From the NCBI GenBank assembly GCA_013152945.1, contig JAADFL010000089.1, positions 1 through 24,472 on the forward strand: 24,472 nucleotides of DNA. Direction: 5' to 3'. Below are positions 7,106-16,900 of the stretch, in pieces. The notes beneath the pieces are model-generated. The model did not search any database and was not told the origin of the DNA. It worked only from the letters and a program-made list of their open reading frames with translations. A program made the position numbers and the translations under genes. How positions within the stretch are numbered: the first letter of the stretch is position 1; the number at the start of each line of letters is the position of its first letter. This DNA is from Deltaproteobacteria bacterium. GTDB taxonomy: Bacteria > Myxococcota_A > JAADFL01.

Positions 7106-9662
7106 GGTCGGTCCCCTGTAAATCGTCAACGCGGGATGTTCCGGACGCTTTGAGTACGGATCCGGTCTTCTCCACTTCAACCAAGTGTATCTTGTCACGA
7201 GGAATACCAAAAATCGCCTGTAATATTTCAGACAACCTGGGGGTTCCATCCTTGGATACATTGACCATGATCCGCACTCTTGAATCCGGTAGTTCTTGTA
7301 TTTTTGCGATATTTTTCTTCAAATCCATTCTCTTCAACTTACCGGATTTGGATAATCTTTCCACACCAAGCGATTTTAAACAAGTAAACTGTTTTATCTT
7401 ATCATCAACCTGGGATGGATCCAGAACTGGTGAAAGATCGGCCTCGAAGATAATCTCCTGCAACATAGAAGCACAAGATCGAGAAGCATCGGCCAGTCGC
7501 ACAAGAGAAACAAGGGATATTCCCGGCGGCAACACACCGGCCAGGGAAGCCTTTATGGCGTCTAAAGACACCGGGCCCGACAATTCGACATCCATTTTCT
7601 CCGACCTGCTCTCCATGCCGACAGGCTTGGCCCATTCAAAAGACAACTTGGGATGAGGATGAAATCCCCTCGAATAGGCAAGAGGCCAACCTGCCCTTCG
7701 CAGCGACCTGATAAGGACGGAGCGAAATTCCAGGTGCGACAGCATTGCTGCCGGACCCGAGATGTCGAGTTCCGCCCTAAATTTATTGCGAATGGGCGAC
7801 TCCATGAAAGATCGCTTGGGTGTTCTGTCGCCCTGGCAGTTCTCGACAACTATAGGCATGATTTTTTCAAAATCGCACACACCGCAGCTCTGGCATTCAC
7901 CTGTCAGCGAGCAGTCCGGCGTCATTTCCTGCCTGGCCGCGGCCTTGCGCTCGGAATTGAGAAAATCCATGGATACGCCGCAGGATAGATGCTCCCATGG
8001 CAAGGGCGTATCCGGTTTCAATGAATCGATTGCTTCCTTGTACAAATCCAAACCCGCATCCATGAATGCTTTACGCCATGTGTTGAAATCGAAATTCTCC
8101 GACCACGAATCAAGATAACACCCTGCCCTTGCTGCATTCAGCAGAGCCTGCGCGATCCTGCGATCCCCCCTGCCCAGGGCCGCCTCCAACATGGACAGTT
8201 TTGGATCGTGCCACCTTATCTTCCTCCGGGAACTCTTCAACCTGTCAGCAAGGTAATGAAAGCGCCTCATGGCAACGGTTGATTCCAGCATTCCCTGCCA
8301 CTGGAAAGGGGTATGAGCCTTTGGAACCATTGAGGCCACGGATACGTGGATATCCATCCTTCCGCCCATCTTGGCTTGCTTGGAACATTCCATGACAAGG
8401 TCGGCCATCTCCTCGATATCTGCTTCTTCCTCGTACGGAAGGCCGGCCATGAAGTATAATTTCAAGCTTCTCCATCCTGCCGCAGCCACAGACCTGACGG
8501 TTCGCAACACATCGTCCCTGCTGTGTGCCTTGTTGATGATCCTTCGCAAGCGATCGGATCCGGCTTCCGGTGCAATAGTGAACCCCGTCTTCCTGGCGGA
8601 TGCAATCATCGAAGCCAAATCAGGTTTTAAGGTCTCTACCCTCAAGGACGGAAGAGAAATACCGACAGGTGGACCAGGCATTCGAAATAGATCCGTCAAG
8701 ATATCCCCCAGGCAGGGATGGTCTCCTGCAGACAAGGAAAGCAGGCCCAGTTCCTCGTGGCCTGTAAGCCTGATGGCATCCCCGGCCAACTCAACGATCT
8801 TTGTCCTTGAACGCTGCCTTGTCGGACGAAAAATCATTCCAGCATGGCAAAAGCGGCATCCCCTGGTGCATCCTCTTTGTATCTCCACCGCGATACGATC
8901 GTGTACCGCCTTGATGTTGGGTAATATTTGTACTTTTGGAAAAGGAGAATTCTCCAGATCGGCAACTATTCGTTTCTCTACGACCCGGGGAGCGCCCGCC
9001 CCTGGAACAGGCACTACAATACTCTTGTCACCTATGGTTTCAGAGCCGTACAGAGAAGGCACATAGACACCATCGATATGGGCAAGGGCCAGATGCAAAT
9101 CATTCCTGGGCACCATGGCCGGGTTGCCAAGTTTCAACAGACTCTCTGTTATTTCCACCAACACGTCTTCGCCGTCACCAAGAACAACTGCATCAAGAAA
9201 AGGCGCCAACGGCTCCGGATTGAAAGCACATGGCCCACCCGCGATTACCAATGGGGCTCCCATGCCCCGGTCTTCTGTTTCCAGGGGCACATTGCCCAGG
9301 GACAGCATCTGCAACAGAGTCACATAACTTGCCTCGTACTGGAGGCTTACACCAATTAGATGGAACCGGGACAATGGGCGGCCCGTCTCCAATGAAGACA
9401 ACTCAAGGGATTCCTCGATCATTGCCTTTCTCATGTCCGGCCACGGCGCATATACCCTTTCGACTGATACATCCTCTTTATGACTTAGGATATTGTACAG
9501 TATCTTGAGGCCCAGATAACTCTCGGCCACTTCGTATACGTCGGGAAACAGCAATGCAGTCTTCAAAGTTGCATCGGGTTTGACCACTTGACCGAACTCA
9601 CCACCCAAGTATCGCCCCGGCCTCTGTACCCGGCGGACGATGTTTTTCAGATTCAGACTCAT
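7098..9662 (-). CDS. Radical SAM protein fused to DUF2344 (TIGR03960-TIGR03936 type)
   Basis: 854 residues starting at MSLNLKNIVRRVQ (9662). Residues 100-175 resemble the cobalamin-binding-like domain of B12-type radical SAM proteins (GGPCAFNPEPLAPF, LGDGED). The [4Fe-4S] motif is C265-C269-C272 in RGCTRGCRFCHAG. A SAM-barrel region follows (APEAGSDRLRRIINK; FMAGLPYEEE). A second cysteine group at 584, 590, 593 and 596 (SLTGECQSCGVC) precedes the C-terminal DUF2344 part from about 622 (RNKFRAELDI, LSHLEFRSVL, YSRGFHPHPKLSF). This fusion next to RNase E/G is known from many bacteria and is thought, from context, to act in RNA or ribosome-related modification; its reaction is not established. 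It lies 16 bases after pgi and overlaps rng by eight. Confidence 0.9.
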   Translation of the reverse strand: MSLNLKNIVRRVQRPGRYLGGEFGQVVKPDATLKTALLFPDVYEVAESYLGLKILYNILSHKEDVSVERVYAPWPDMRKAMIEESLELSSLETGRPLSRFHLIGVSLQYEASYVTLLQMLSLGNVPLETEDRGMGAPLVIAGGPCAFNPEPLAPFLDAVVLGDGEDVLVEITESLLKLGNPAMVPRNDLHLALAHIDGVYVPSLYGSETIGDKSIVVPVPGAGAPRVVEKRIVADLENSPFPKVQILPNIKAVHDRIAVEIQRGCTRGCRFCHAGMIFRPTRQRSRTKIVELAGDAIRLTGHEELGLLSLSAGDHPCLGDILTDLFRMPGPPVGISLPSLRVETLKPDLASMIASARKTGFTIAPEAGSDRLRRIINKAHSRDDVLRTVRSVAAAGWRSLKLYFMAGLPYEEEADIEEMADLVMECSKQAKMGGRMDIHVSVASMVPKAHTPFQWQGMLESTVAMRRFHYLADRLKSSRRKIRWHDPKLSMLEAALGRGDRRIAQALLNAARAGCYLDSWSENFDFNTWRKAFMDAGLDLYKEAIDSLKPDTPLPWEHLSCGVSMDFLNSERKAAARQEMTPDCSLTGECQSCGVCDFEKIMPIVVENCQGDRTPKRSFMESPIRNKFRAELDISGPAAMLSHLEFRSVLIRSLRRAGWPLAYSRGFHPHPKLSFEWAKPVGMESRSEKMDVELSGPVSLDAIKASLAGVLPPGISLVSLVRLADASRSCASMLQEIIFEADLSPVLDPSQVDDKIKQFTCLKSLGVERLSKSGKLKRMDLKKNIAKIQELPDSRVRIMVNVSKDGTPRLSEILQAIFGIPRDKIHLVEVEKTGSVLKASGTSRVDDLQGTDHG

Positions 9663-9678
9663 GAAGTGGTTTCCCTTG

Positions 9679-11097
9679 CTACAGCCTGATAGTCTGCCAT
9701 GATTCCGGCTTGGGTTCTGCGTTTGCCTTTTCTCTGTATTCCTCGAAGCCTTTGCGTCCAATCAGTCCCCATGTATATTGCTTTATCTTTTCAACCGCAG
9801 GTTGATCAAACGGATTAATCCCGTACAGGCCGCCGGCAATGGCCGTGCTGGCCTCCAGCAACATAAACAATGCCCCAAGCGGCCTTGCCGCCAGTACCGG
9901 CAATTCTATTTCTATTGAAGGTCTGCCAGAATCTTCAAGGGCCAATGCAGTGGCTTTTTTTTCTATTCTAAGAAGTCTGGAAAAAGATTCGCCTCCAAGG
10001 GTTTCAAACAATGGCTCGCCCGGAAATGAAGGTATTTCAACATCACTATTCAAACTCCTTGAAGTCAAGAATACCAGTACCTTGTCTTTTGGCCCTTCGA
10101 GGCACAACTGGAGCATTGAGTGCTGGTCGGGCGTGCCCAGTGCAGCAATTGGAGTAGGGCCGACTGTCACATCTTTGCCTTCCACAGAGGTCGTCTTGCC
10201 CAGGGATTCGGCCCAAAGTTGTCTCTGCCACCTGCAAACGGATTCCATTGCGTCGCTGTACGACATGAAGACGTGGATATGAGCGCCCTTCTTCCTGTCC
10301 AACAAGTAAAGAGTCGAGGCCAACAAGGCAGCAGGGTTGGACCGGACATCGTCATTCCAGCAAGCCTTTTCCATTTCAGACGCGCCTTGCATCAACATCT
10401 CGATATCCGTCCCTGCAACTGCGGCTGGGAAAAGTCCAACAGGCGAGAAAATCGAGTACCTGCCGCCAACATTTGGCGGAACGTCCAGCGTTGAGTATCC
10501 CTTTTTCCCGGCGATATCTCTTAATGCGCCGTTTTCCGGGTCCGTAGTTATCACGATATGTTCACTGGAATTATTACCGAGCAGCAACTCGAGTTTGTCA
10601 CGTATTACCAAAAATTGTGCAAGTGTTTCCACAGTCGAACCGGACTTGGAAATTACATTGAATGCCGTCCTGGAGAGCGGAAGTATATCCAGCAGGTCTG
10701 AAATACTGTCCGGATCAACGTTGTCGAGGAAGAAGACTCTGGGCCTCCGGCCCCTCTTTTCGGGTGGACGCAGATTTGAAAGGCCTGAACTCAAACAACG
10801 AACAAGGGCCCTTGGGCCCAAGCTCGATCCGCCTATTCCGAGTACTACGAGATTATCGAACCTCCCGCTGATACTGGATGCCATCTGCAAGGTTTTTTGA
10901 ATGATTTCATCGTCACCGGGCAGCCCGTAGAAATCCACTACGCCGACTTCCCTTTCTCCGGCAAGCTTGGCCATTACATCGCTGATCCTTGGTGCCAAGG
11001 TGTCAATATCCTGCTTGTTGAGCCCGTTTTCTCCAATGTGGCTTGAGTAGGCCCGGGAAACATCCAAGACCAAGCCTATCGGGTTTATCTCCTCCAT
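9679..11097 (-). CDS. pgi: Glucose-6-phosphate isomerase
   Basis: A 472-residue enzyme interconverting glucose-6-phosphate and fructose-6-phosphate in glycolysis and gluconeogenesis. SIS-fold signatures are present: GIGGSSLG (87-94), SKSGSTVET (150-158, phosphate-binding loop), GGRYS (211-215), catalytic E297 in WAESLGK, H326 in GTPDQHS, and the C-terminal PFDQPAVEKIKQY (429-441). K439 occupies the usual catalytic lysine position, but the usual 'GK' reads 'IK'. Length fits the short bacterial class. The ribosome-binding site TTGGAGGTGA (11101-11110) is the strongest in the window. It begins about 100 bases after the upstream lipoprotein stop, so it may also have its own promoter. Confidence 0.95.
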   Translation of the reverse strand: MEEINPIGLVLDVSRAYSSHIGENGLNKQDIDTLAPRISDVMAKLAGEREVGVVDFYGLPGDDEIIQKTLQMASSISGRFDNLVVLGIGGSSLGPRALVRCLSSGLSNLRPPEKRGRRPRVFFLDNVDPDSISDLLDILPLSRTAFNVISKSGSTVETLAQFLVIRDKLELLLGNNSSEHIVITTDPENGALRDIAGKKGYSTLDVPPNVGGRYSIFSPVGLFPAAVAGTDIEMLMQGASEMEKACWNDDVRSNPAALLASTLYLLDRKKGAHIHVFMSYSDAMESVCRWQRQLWAESLGKTTSVEGKDVTVGPTPIAALGTPDQHSMLQLCLEGPKDKVLVFLTSRSLNSDVEIPSFPGEPLFETLGGESFSRLLRIEKKATALALEDSGRPSIEIELPVLAARPLGALFMLLEASTAIAGGLYGINPFDQPAVEKIKQYTWGLIGRKGFEEYREKANAEPKPESWQTIRL

Positions 11098-11141
11098 AGC
11101 TCACCTCCAAGATTTTTCCGGCATTCGGCCGGGGTGTTTGT

Positions 11142-11170
11142 AACTAGCTTGCATCACGGTTCTATGTCAA
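11142..11170 (-). promoter_or_regulatory. Possible internal promoter before pgi
   Basis: On the minus strand a perfect TTGACA (11170-11165) lies in the gap before pgi. At 17 bases spacing the -10 position reads CTAGTT, a poor match, so this is tentative. It could let the metabolic genes be transcribed separately from the lipoprotein genes. Confidence 0.25.
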
Positions 11171-11200
11171 GGTGTAGGAAAATGCCAAGAAATACCGATT

Positions 11201-12706
11201 TCAACTCCCTGCACTATCCTTCAAGTCGAAATACATGTACAAGTACGGTTCTTCGCTCCCGCGAACTTCGAAGGATTTGTAGAGCATCTCCGAAGGAGAA
11301 GCCAATATCCAAGGTAGTACGGTTTCCATGTTTCTGGATATCAGCCTTGAAATCAAATATTCCAACCCTTTTTCTGCATTCTTCTGACTGGTTTTTTCAG
11401 AAAACATTTCGTTGAACAAAGGGGAATCATGTACAAAGCCGCTGCATTCCATCGATGCAGCCGGTCCATCTTCTCCTTGAATGAACTTCAATGTCAATTT
11501 CATACTCATCGAGCCGCCACTCAAGCGCACAAATGCATCATCCATCAAAAAATACAAATCCGCCGATAAACCGCTCAAATCTATCATCAATGATTCACCT
11601 GTAAAATACAATGACGGCTCCAGTTTCGGCCTCAATCTAAGCAATAGGGGCGCTTTGGGTGCAAGTTCTTCCAAACCGGGAAACCATTTTTCCAGATCAT
11701 TGGTCGTCGGTCCGTTCAGAAGTGACGTACTATATAAATCAATGTCCAGAAGTCCGCTATTAAAAGCCGAGTCGAACAATTGTTCTATTACTGATTTTCT
11801 AAAGGCTATCGCATAGTCATAGCTGTCACCTTCCGGGTCCAAGTCCGGAAACGACGGAGGAGAATCGGCAGGTATCGGCCCTGGGGTTCCCTTGAGCCAC
11901 AATGGGGCTTCAAGAACCAATCCTTTTGAAGTCACTTCCAGGTTGGACTCACCAAGTGAAGCCCCCATTTCCAAGGCAGGTTTACCTACAGGTGGTATGG
12001 ACGAATCAATCTTGAAATACGAGTACGGTGATATGTCCAATCCCAGGTAAGTATCGCCGAGCTGGGTCAATCGGGGAGGAAATTCCTTAACAGCATCTAT
12101 GCAGGCCCTGGAAAACACCTTTGTCAATTCCTGCTTCAAGATATCTGCATGCTCGAAACCACAATCGTTCCCAAGATTGACCGATACTTGTCCAATACCT
12201 CCATTTGCATCAGCAACTATGAAAGAAGGCCCGTTCGCCCCTCCGGTTGGATCGAGGTCCACCAGAGACGAAACATCTTGCACATTCACCTCAACATCCT
12301 TGCATACGCTGACCAGTGCGCCGGAATCATACTGTGTTACGATAAGAGTAAATCTTACCGGTTTGAATTGGAGAATGAATTCAACTGTACCATCTTCTTG
12401 TGAAAAATCAGCGGACAGGCTTTCGGGCTGCATGTTTGCAACTGCTCTGGAATATTTGTAGTAGATCTTTCCATCCACGTCTATTGTTCCAGGTTCTACA
12501 ATTGCTTCGAATGTCATGTCGATCCGATCCAGTATCGTCTTGGTCCTGTTATCCAGACCGGATTTGGTCAACAGTGTGACAACCCCCTTTTCCGCGCCCT
12601 TGGACGGCTTACCCGCGTATTGCCGATAATCACAACCCGGTGAGCATCCTCCCGTTACGGACATGGCCAGACTGATTGCCGCTATTTTTGAAACCAACTG
12701 CTTCAT
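11201..12706 (-). CDS. Lipoprotein with lipid-binding-like beta domain
   Basis: About 501 residues from ATG 12706, which overlaps the upstream stop as ATGA; an ATG four codons earlier is possible. The N-terminus MKQLVSKIAAISLAMSVTGGCSPGC is a signal peptide with a degenerate lipobox (TGGC). The body is rich in beta segments and has no recognised catalytic motif. Residues about 300-415 (NSGLLDIDL, WFPGLEELAPKAPLLLRLRP, LMIDLSGLSADLYFLMDDAFVRL) line up in order and spacing with residues about 395-535 of the large protein upstream. Both recall the amphipathic strands of BPI/LBP-like lipid-binding folds, but that fold assignment is only a suggestion. It is probably an outer-membrane-anchored protein acting with its operon neighbours. 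Confidence 0.75.
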   Translation of the reverse strand: MKQLVSKIAAISLAMSVTGGCSPGCDYRQYAGKPSKGAEKGVVTLLTKSGLDNRTKTILDRIDMTFEAIVEPGTIDVDGKIYYKYSRAVANMQPESLSADFSQEDGTVEFILQFKPVRFTLIVTQYDSGALVSVCKDVEVNVQDVSSLVDLDPTGGANGPSFIVADANGGIGQVSVNLGNDCGFEHADILKQELTKVFSRACIDAVKEFPPRLTQLGDTYLGLDISPYSYFKIDSSIPPVGKPALEMGASLGESNLEVTSKGLVLEAPLWLKGTPGPIPADSPPSFPDLDPEGDSYDYAIAFRKSVIEQLFDSAFNSGLLDIDLYSTSLLNGPTTNDLEKWFPGLEELAPKAPLLLRLRPKLEPSLYFTGESLMIDLSGLSADLYFLMDDAFVRLSGGSMSMKLTLKFIQGEDGPAASMECSGFVHDSPLFNEMFSEKTSQKNAEKGLEYLISRLISRNMETVLPWILASPSEMLYKSFEVRGSEEPYLYMYFDLKDSAGS

Positions 12707-13956
12707 GGGTTGTTCCATTGCAGTAACTGCATGGTTCCCGCCAGCTTGTTGTTTTTACCGGTGCCTGGCAGGTAATGGCAAATATAAACCGCACCACTAT
12801 CTCCCACCATGATATCGGTCCAAAAGCCTGCCGATACCTGTATTGCTCCGCCGGGAGCCTGTGTATGCCAGCCCTTGCCGTCCTTGAATGCAACCAGCAG
12901 GTCCAGGTTGGTTGAATCCTGGTATGCCACCACCGGCCTTTGATTCCGGTCAAAAGCCAGTGATGCAAATTGCCCCTTGCTGGTATTACCGTTGCCCGAA
13001 TCTATGGTCTCGACAGCAGCCTTGCCGTCCGGACCCGGACGTGCAAAGAGCAATGATCCCTCTGTGGCATCGAAATATGCTATTCCAAAATCACCTGCGG
13101 TCGATACTGCAGCTGAACACCATCGCCCCACATCATGCTTCACCTCTTGGCCTGAAAGCGCTGATACCCTTTTACCATCATCCACCACAATCGAGCCGAA
13201 GCCGTTCACGCCCTGAGCCGCCAGTTTCAAAACTCTTTCCTTTAAATCATAATATGCTATCCGTAATCCCCCTTGCGGCATCACGATCAAGGATGCGTAT
13301 TCTCCGGAACCATCGATATCCACCACCTGGACCTTCCACGTGCTCCCTTGTTTCCAGGCCAACCGGAGTTGCATGGCCGTCCCATGGCCTGCCGCGTAAG
13401 CAATCAATGGCCGGCCCGCTGTATCCAGGGCGATAGATGAATAACGGCCCGCATCGTCTTTATGGTCGACCACTTGTATCTTCCATCCTTGAAGGTCATG
13501 GACAGCGTACCTCAAGGATTGGCTTTGCGCGTCATAATAGGAAAGGTGCAAAGAGCCGTCCTTGCCAACAGCCAGGTCGGCGTACCTCCCAACATCCGGA
13601 TCCGATCCAGCCGAACTTGGCGCTCCATCTATAGATGTAAGAACCGGGGGCTTATCCGGATCAGAGAAGGAAAGCAGTTCAAGGTCTCCAAAGTCGGCCG
13701 AGTACGTCGCTGCAAATATGGTTCCTGATTTATCCATTCCCAGGCTGCAATACCGTCCGATGTCATTCGGCGGTTCGGGCCTGGACAACGGGATACAGGC
13801 ACCTGTTTCCTGGTTGCACCTCGTACCAGGCGGACAATGATCCGGCCCTTGGCATCGTGAAGGTGTCGAACCTGGCATATTGCATGACAAAAGCAGGCTC
13901 GACCAAACAAAGGAAAACCACAATATCGCGATGCGGGTCGAATATGAACCTGCCAT
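12703..13956 (-). CDS. Seven-repeat beta-propeller lipoprotein
   Basis: A 417-residue protein with signal peptide and lipobox LLSC (C25), then one small cysteine module (C35-C54: CQGPDHCPPGTRCNQETGAC). After it come seven repeats of about 45-55 residues starting near 65, 121, 168, 216, 275, 326 and 375. Each has the pattern D.G(R/x)(Y/F/W).S(L/I)..D..G...(I/V)AYYD......L.(Y/L)A, for example DVGRYADLAV, DAGRYSSIAL and DVGRWCSAAV. Seven copies predict a seven-bladed propeller. Such repeats are widespread in secreted proteins of unknown function, so a binding role is the cautious reading. AAGGA lies six to seven bases before the ATG, and the start follows the upstream stop by 20 bases. It shares architecture with the C-terminal half of the upstream gene. 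Confidence 0.8.
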   Translation of the reverse strand: MAGSYSTRIAILWFSFVWSSLLLSCNMPGSTPSRCQGPDHCPPGTRCNQETGACIPLSRPEPPNDIGRYCSLGMDKSGTIFAATYSADFGDLELLSFSDPDKPPVLTSIDGAPSSAGSDPDVGRYADLAVGKDGSLHLSYYDAQSQSLRYAVHDLQGWKIQVVDHKDDAGRYSSIALDTAGRPLIAYAAGHGTAMQLRLAWKQGSTWKVQVVDIDGSGEYASLIVMPQGGLRIAYYDLKERVLKLAAQGVNGFGSIVVDDGKRVSALSGQEVKHDVGRWCSAAVSTAGDFGIAYFDATEGSLLFARPGPDGKAAVETIDSGNGNTSKGQFASLAFDRNQRPVVAYQDSTNLDLLVAFKDGKGWHTQAPGGAIQVSAGFWTDIMVGDSGAVYICHYLPGTGKNNKLAGTMQLLQWNNP

Positions 13957-13976
13957 GAGTTTCCTTGGTAGACTTG

Positions 13977-16900
13977 CTATTTCTTGACTATCTTGAATGT
14001 ACTTGAATACGGGTCAGTCTTGAGATTGTAAACAAAAGAACCGACCAGTAGTCCTTCCGGTGCCAGAACCTGTCCGACATAGAACCCCCAAGCCCCTGTG
14101 AACAACTCGGGTGAATCCGGGTCCCAAGCCGGGTCTTTCAAAACATTCAATGAAAATGCATCTCCATCAGGAGCAAGCACGGCTTGGCGCAACTCGTGAC
14201 TCGTCGAATCACCGTATGCCACCCACAAGGCACCGCTTTTATCGAAGTCAGGGGAAGCATCACCGTTGATCCTGTTGACTGATATTACGTTTCCATCCTT
14301 GTCCTTTCTGAAGCCGTCATCCACTACTTTTACAACAGCTTGAGTCATATCCAAGTACAGCAGGTCATCCAGATCGGCATCCACATAAAGAACGTGCATG
14401 CCTCCGGACCCGTCCATTACGAGTCTGCAGAATCTTCCCACGTCGCCCGTATCGTTTCCATCCTTGTCTTCCCCATCCAGGAGGGTCGTCTGGAATGCAC
14501 CTGAAACAAATTTTGTCAACATAAGGTTACCCGTGCCCACGTACCCGCCTTGATCCGGATCGTATGAATCCCTGTCATAGTAGACAATGTTCGGCGCACC
14601 GTCCTGATCAAAAGCCAGGTCGGCGAAGAGTCCCGAACCATGCGGCAAATCCACGAGCGAAGGCGCCTGCACCGTGTCGCGGCAATTACCGTTGTCACAG
14701 GCCTGCCCTTTTGCACAGGCCGGGTCACAGTCATCCGTAACAGGCTTGCATGTTGCCTCTCCCTTGAACAAGACCTCCTGATCACCACATTCCGGAATCA
14801 CGGGCGCCTTATCTCCCTGGTAGACATTCCAATCCCCGGCTCCGGCCGGATCCGGCCCGGCCGCCACCGCCAAGCGCAGGCCAGAGTTTCCATCCTGGTC
14901 TGACGCAGCCATGTACGCAATGAGAGGCGCGCCTGTGCCGGGATCGAGCGCAATTGATGTGTATAACCCTACATCCCCGGTGGAATCTACAGTGTACGTG
15001 GTCCAGCCGCTGTCCTGCGCCACACACTGGCCATTGGAGCATACCTGGAACGGATAGCAGCCGGGGTCACTACAGTCGTCGGTCGGATCAATGCAAGCTC
15101 CTGCAACGCAAGCCTGGCCTTCTTGACATCCTCCACACGGTTCATTGTACACGGCGTACTTCAAATCTTTGTTTGTTGCATCATAGTAGGCCACATGAAT
15201 TACCCCTGCCTGGTCAACCGCAACAGAGGTGTACAGGCCGACATCGTCTCCGGGATCCTCGATACCTTTTCTCGGGCCTGCCGGATCTGCACTGATATTC
15301 GAGTAATCATCCAAAAGGGCCGGCACACCGTCAACGAATTCCCAGGTTAAAGAATCATAGGCCCCGGTTCCAACCATGAGATCGCCGTAGGTCTCGTTGT
15401 ATGCCGTCACCACCACCTTATCCTCTCCCAGCGAGGCCATATCGGCGAACCTTCCATAGTAACCGGTTGCAAGCGGCGGCAAAGCCGTACAGGCACACTC
15501 CTCTCCGTCCATTTCACATGTATCTTCATTTATCTGGCCTTCCGAGATTACATCCAGGATATAACCGGGTCTACATGTTAACCCTTCACAAGCATCGGGC
15601 ACAGCCATGCATTCATCGGTCTTCCTGCAACAAAACTTTCCATCAGGGCAGGCGCCGCCGCATGGTTCACTGCACACGCACTGGCCGGTTCCCGTGTCGC
15701 AAACAGCCGGGTAATCCGGGTCCGGACACGAAAGATGCAACGGACTCCCCGGCTCCTGGCAATCCGCATCGGTAGAGCAACGCCTGTACTTGCACTTGCC
15801 CTGGTCGCAATACTGGTCCTCTCCGCAGTCCTCGTCCTTGAAACAATCCGGCGGCAAACAGATCCTGCTTCTCTTGTCACAGAAATAAAGATCCGGGCAG
15901 TCTTGGTCCGAGGCGCATATCTTGTAACATTTATCGCTTACACAAGCGAAGCCGTCACAGCATGGATTGCCCTTGTCATCACAGGCATCGTTGAGGACCC
16001 CGCATTCTCCTGTTCCCGTGTCAGTGTCGGTATCTGTATCCACGTCCGTGTCCGTGTCGCCTGCATGGTGACTAGGACTCGAGTCGGAACAAGAAACAAG
16101 TCCGGTCGAGAAAACACCCAGTAAGGCCAGGAGACTCAAAAGCTTCAAATACTTCGACACCGAGCCCTTCCTCGATACCAGTAAGGAGAGCATTACCGCC
16201 AGGAAAGCAAAGAGCATGCCACCCGGCATGTTGTCGCCGTTCACTGCGGAACAGCCGGAAGCGGGTGCTGTGCTGTTTTTCAACTTCAGGATTTTGGTGG
16301 CGGTATTCCCGGCCGGGTCTGTTGCTCTGGCACTTACCACGAGCAAGCCCTTGGGCAGCTTGTCAAGTTCGAGCTTCGAACCCCTGGTCCAGTCAACGAG
16401 TGTGTTTTTATCCTTCGTGACCTTGTAATATACTTGTACTTGGTCCGGCTTGTATACACCATCCCTGGCTAAAACACGAAGTACGTCGCCGTCTCTCGCA
16501 AACTTGAGCATTGGAGGCATGGAGTCCACTGTGAATTCGACCTTTGCCGGCGACGGATCCAAGGTCCTGTAATCACCTTCGAGCCTGGCTCTGACCTCGA
16601 TCACGTGTTTTCCCTGGAGTAACAGCCTGGGACTTCTTACCCTGACAGTGGTCGCCGGTGAGAATGCGGACCAGAGGCTGTCGTCCACCTTGTACGAGTA
16701 CTCGAGCCTTCCCTTACCTGCAGGCGGTTTTGAACCGGACAGGTTGAGTACCACCTGCGGTTCCTCCAGGCCTGGCCTGAATCGTTTCAGAAGCGGGTAG
16801 CGCGGGATGTTCAACTTTGCTATGACCGCCTTTGTGTCTACTGCAGGAGGAAGCGGATTTTGCGCCAGATCCAGGCTTCCGAAGATTGCAAATGCGGACC

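Noticed and set aside
7106-7261. N-terminal extension of RNase E/G
   Set aside because: The added residues lie within the end of the preceding gene and do not resemble the family; ATG 7105 begins the conserved N-terminal strand.
9663-9761. N-terminal extension of the radical SAM-DUF2344 protein
   Set aside because: It overlaps the end of pgi and reads as low-quality sequence; the conserved start is at 9662.
11113-11134. Hairpin CCGGC/GCCGG before pgi as a terminator
   Set aside because: On the minus strand it is followed by A residues rather than U, and on the plus strand there is no gene to terminate.
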